Source of the DNA: a virus
IMG/VR virus record: IMGVR_UViG_3300036850_000045
Coordinates: 1 to 48,918 of that record
Length of the DNA stretch: 48,918 nucleotides
Direction: 5' to 3' (one strand)
In this document: in pieces, positions 47,227-48,918 of the stretch
How positions within the stretch are numbered: the first letter of the stretch is position 1
Layout: each line of letters begins with the position of its first letter
The notes under the pieces: model-generated
Told to the model about the DNA's origin: nothing
Database searches by the model: none
The model's input: the letters and a program-made list of their open reading frames with translations, nothing else
Position numbers and translations under genes: made by a program

Positions 47227-47340
47227 ATGACGTGTGCAACGCCTGAGCAATTGATCATCGTCGCGGCGATCGGGCTAATCTGCGGCGCGGTGCTGGGATT
47301 CGCGATCGGCTATCTGAACGGCTATCTGAACGAGCGATAG
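47227..47340 (+). CDS. Micro membrane protein (37 aa)
   Basis: A 37-residue frame with one Gly-rich membrane segment (LIIVAAIGLICGAVLGFAIG) and a short repeated end (GYLNGYLNER). Its stop directly precedes the replication gene start. Forms a pair with the gene just before it. Confidence 0.45.
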   Translation: MTCATPEQLIIVAAIGLICGAVLGFAIGYLNGYLNER

Positions 47341-48159
47341 ATGGCGCCTGCGAAATTACTTGCGGAATGGTTCTGGACTGACCGCTGGACTGGTTCTAGC
47401 GCGTTCTTGTTGCCAATGGCGGCGCGCGGACTCTATCGGGAGATGTTGACACAGGCGTGGCTGAGAGGAGCCAAGCTGCCGAATGACCACGAGGCGATTC
47501 GGCGTGCGACAGGAGCGACCCTTGACGAATGGTCAAGTGCATGGCCACAGATTGAGCGGTACTGGCGTGTCCGAAAAGGGTTTTTAGTGAATCCGAATCA
47601 AGTCCAAATATACGCCGAGGCGAGCCGACTAAAGAGCACTAGAAGTCGTATTCGCAGTCAAGCCGGAAGGCTCGGAGGCCTTAAGACTCAAGCACTTAAG
47701 CGTCAGGTTTTGCTTCAAGCAAATACCAAAAACACACAAGCAGAAACACAAGCAAAATCAAGCTCTCCGTCTCCGTCTCAGTCTCTTAAGAAAATACACA
47801 CACACACACGCGCGCGCGAACGATTCGGTGCGTCCCTAATCGGAAACGAGCATCGAGCCCACGCGGCATGTGGGCGTGTATGTGTGCCGGCCTTTCTGCA
47901 TCGGCAGTTCAAGGATGCGCTCGGCGGTGCGGAGCTGGATGCAGATACCAAGTTGCGGGCATGGTACGACCGCGTCATGGATGCGCTACCAGCAGACGGC
48001 GCGGTGCCCTCAGACGTGGCGAAGTTCTGGCGACCATTGTTCGATGCAGAGTTTGTGACGATGCCGGTCAAGCCAGCGCGCGATCGCGAAGCGGAACTCC
48101 AAGCAGATGCGGAATCTATACGCGCGTTCCTCGCCAAAGAAGAGGCAATGTACAAGTGA
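47341..48159 (+). CDS. Replication organiser (DUF1376/YdaU-like), with possible internal origin
   Basis: A protein of 272 residues. The N-terminal ~80 residues (ARGLYREMLTQAWLRGAKLPNDHEAIRRATG) match the DUF1376 domain of phage O-like replication initiators. The middle (about 110-165) is low-complexity Gln/Ser/Thr-rich, and the DNA there is AT-rich with repeated caagca, like the iteron origin within lambda O. The C-terminal domain is helical. Paired with a loader-like gene, it probably recruits host replication proteins. Confidence 0.75.
   Translation: MAPAKLLAEWFWTDRWTGSSAFLLPMAARGLYREMLTQAWLRGAKLPNDHEAIRRATGATLDEWSSAWPQIERYWRVRKGFLVNPNQVQIYAEASRLKSTRSRIRSQAGRLGGLKTQALKRQVLLQANTKNTQAETQAKSSSPSPSQSLKKIHTHTRARERFGASLIGNEHRAHAACGRVCVPAFLHRQFKDALGGAELDADTKLRAWYDRVMDALPADGAVPSDVAKFWRPLFDAEFVTMPVKPARDREAELQADAESIRAFLAKEEAMYK
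47641..47818. other. Candidate replication origin inside the replication gene
   Basis: CAAGC(A/C/T) occurs six times in ~105 bp (47659, 47689, 47716, 47737, 47749, 47759) in an AT-rich stretch, followed by 24 bp of alternating purine-pyrimidine (47795-47818: acacac... then gcgcgc...), able to unwind or form Z-DNA. The layout resembles lambda ori. Confidence 0.45.
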
Positions 48160-48686
48160 TCGATGTCGACATGGTTCCATTCGCAGCCATCTTCAGCGGA
48201 TTGACGAAGGTCTTTAAGCTCCGCGGCGATCGGGAAGATATCGCCGATATCAGGAATGCCTATTTTAAGGCCCTACGGCGATTCGATTTGAGAGCGATTC
48301 AATGCGGCGCGGATCGCTGCGCGCAGCAACTGAAGTACTTTCCGAAGCCGGTCGAGTGGATTGAGGCGATCCCGCGGCGAGACCCAGGCCCTGAGTTGTT
48401 TCAGATGAACGCAGAACAAGCCCATGAATGGCGACGAGCCGAAGCGCTGCGCTGGGAGGATCGGCCGTGTCTCTGTCACGCGTGCAAGACGGCTGGCGTC
48501 CACGAGAAGCCGTTGCGTTTCGTGCCGGAGTTCACGGATGACGACCGTGACCGGAAAGTGAAACTCGACGATCGGATCGTCACAGCGGGGCATTGGGCAC
48601 ACGGCGACGAGTTGGCGCGCTGGTATCAGGCGAAGGGAGATTTCTACGAGAAGTTCTACGCGCTGTGTGCCCAGAAAGGCGCGTGA
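48156..48686 (+). CDS. Replication loader-like or zinc protein
   Basis: A protein of 176 residues. The first 70 (FAAIFSGLTKVFKLRGD... ADIRNAYFKALRRFDLRAI... KYFPKPVEWIE) follow a helical pattern common in phage primosome or helicase-loader genes next to O-like proteins. CLCHACKTAG gives a zinc site further on. GTG start overlaps the previous stop. No AAA ATPase motif, so it is not a DnaC-type loader. Confidence 0.55.
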   Translation: MIDVDMVPFAAIFSGLTKVFKLRGDREDIADIRNAYFKALRRFDLRAIQCGADRCAQQLKYFPKPVEWIEAIPRRDPGPELFQMNAEQAHEWRRAEALRWEDRPCLCHACKTAGVHEKPLRFVPEFTDDDRDRKVKLDDRIVTAGHWAHGDELARWYQAKGDFYEKFYALCAQKGA

Positions 48687-48918
48687 TGAGTCTCAAGCGA
48701 TGGGCAGTGAAGCGTGACGTCAGCGAAGCGGCCATCGTGCAGGCGCTCCGCCGCGTGGGTGCGAAGGTCGTGTTGTTGAGCGAATTTGACATGCTGGTGT
48801 GGTTCCGTGGGGCGCTGTTTATGTTGGACGCGAAAGGCGAGCGGGGCCGGATTACGGGACGGCAACAGGCCCTCCTAGACGATGGGTTTCCATTGCGGTT
48901 CGCGAAGACACCTCAAGA
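48686..48918 (+). CDS. VRR-NUC-like nuclease, N-terminal part (continues at base 1)
   Basis: Start of the 87-residue nuclease described at 1-158. ATG 48686 overlaps the previous stop (tgATG). The frame runs unbroken through the window edge into the left end, which supports circularity. Acidic Asp in FDMLVW and D-x-K in LDAKG form the presumed active site. Confidence 0.6.
   Translation, partial: MSLKRWAVKRDVSEAAIVQALRRVGAKVVLLSEFDMLVWFRGALFMLDAKGERGRITGRQQALLDDGFPLRFAKTPQ
48792..48918. repeat. Terminal direct repeat, right copy
   Basis: Identical to bases 1-127; see the left copy. Removing one copy leaves 48,791 bp. Confidence 0.95.

Noticed and set aside
1-48918. Classical rho-independent terminators (hairpin plus T run)
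   Set aside because: Runs of six or more T were only noticed inside genes; none follows a hairpin in an intergenic gap.

Overview
The window is a phage genome, almost certainly complete. Bases 1-127 are repeated exactly at 48792-48918, so it is a circular (or circularly permuted) assembly of 48,791 unique bp, cut inside a small nuclease gene. It is GC-rich and densely packed: many genes meet at ATGA or GTGA stop/start overlaps and nearly all lie on the + strand. A gpT-like major capsid protein, a large portal, a nozzle/stabilisation-like protein and four large probable ejection proteins, with no tape-measure or sheath gene, suggest a short-tailed (podovirus-like) phage. A lipobox-bearing lipoprotein and an M15-type lysis peptidase suggest a Gram-negative host.

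Layout. (1) 1-3677: two DNA methyltransferases and a run of tiny zinc-knuckle proteins, ending with an NrdR-like zinc ribbon. (2) 3664-8915: a sugar island with an HxGH nucleotidyltransferase, a SAM methyltransferase, a glycosyltransferase, a nonulosonic (sialic-type) acid synthase, a cupin, a CMP-nonulosonate cytidylyltransferase and a further sugar-related protein. (3) 8923-19379: a MerR/BldC-like HTH protein, terminase, small proteins, methyltransferase, portal, GroES-like co-chaperonin, scaffold, an Acb2/Tad1-like anti-defence protein, a winged-helix regulator, decoration and capsid proteins. (4) 19482-33618: tail and ejection proteins, interrupted by a minus-strand HNH homing endonuclease. 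(5) 33671-38349: probable lysis genes, small membrane and cysteine-rich proteins, a DEDD exonuclease and a dATP/dGTP diphosphohydrolase-like protein. (6) 38346-39886: a minus-strand repressor plus lipoprotein cassette, divergent from a small Cro-like gene. (7) 39893-48918: HNH enzymes, a CII-like regulator, a repeat protein, ERF annealing protein, YqaJ exonuclease, SSB, RNA ligase, replication organiser and a loader-like protein.

How it fits together. The repressor/Cro pair and CII-like gene suggest a temperate or formerly temperate phage, but I see no integrase, transposase, ParA or RepA. Replication appears to rely on host polymerases: there is an initiator-like and a loader-like protein but no DNA polymerase, helicase or RNA polymerase. 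ERF, YqaJ nuclease and SSB form a Red-like recombination set.

The most unusual signals are: the nonulosonic acid cassette; two matching arrays of 10-bp helically phased direct repeats, one at the end of the BldC-like gene just before terminase and one before the capsid genes; the Acb2/Tad1-like protein; a tRNA-sized folded element with a T-arm motif on the minus strand at 14699-14773; a three-way-junction fold inside a coupled 29-codon ORF at 38057-38146; and a regulatory switch whose + promoter predicts a leaderless mRNA. All calls come from reading the sequence without database searches.
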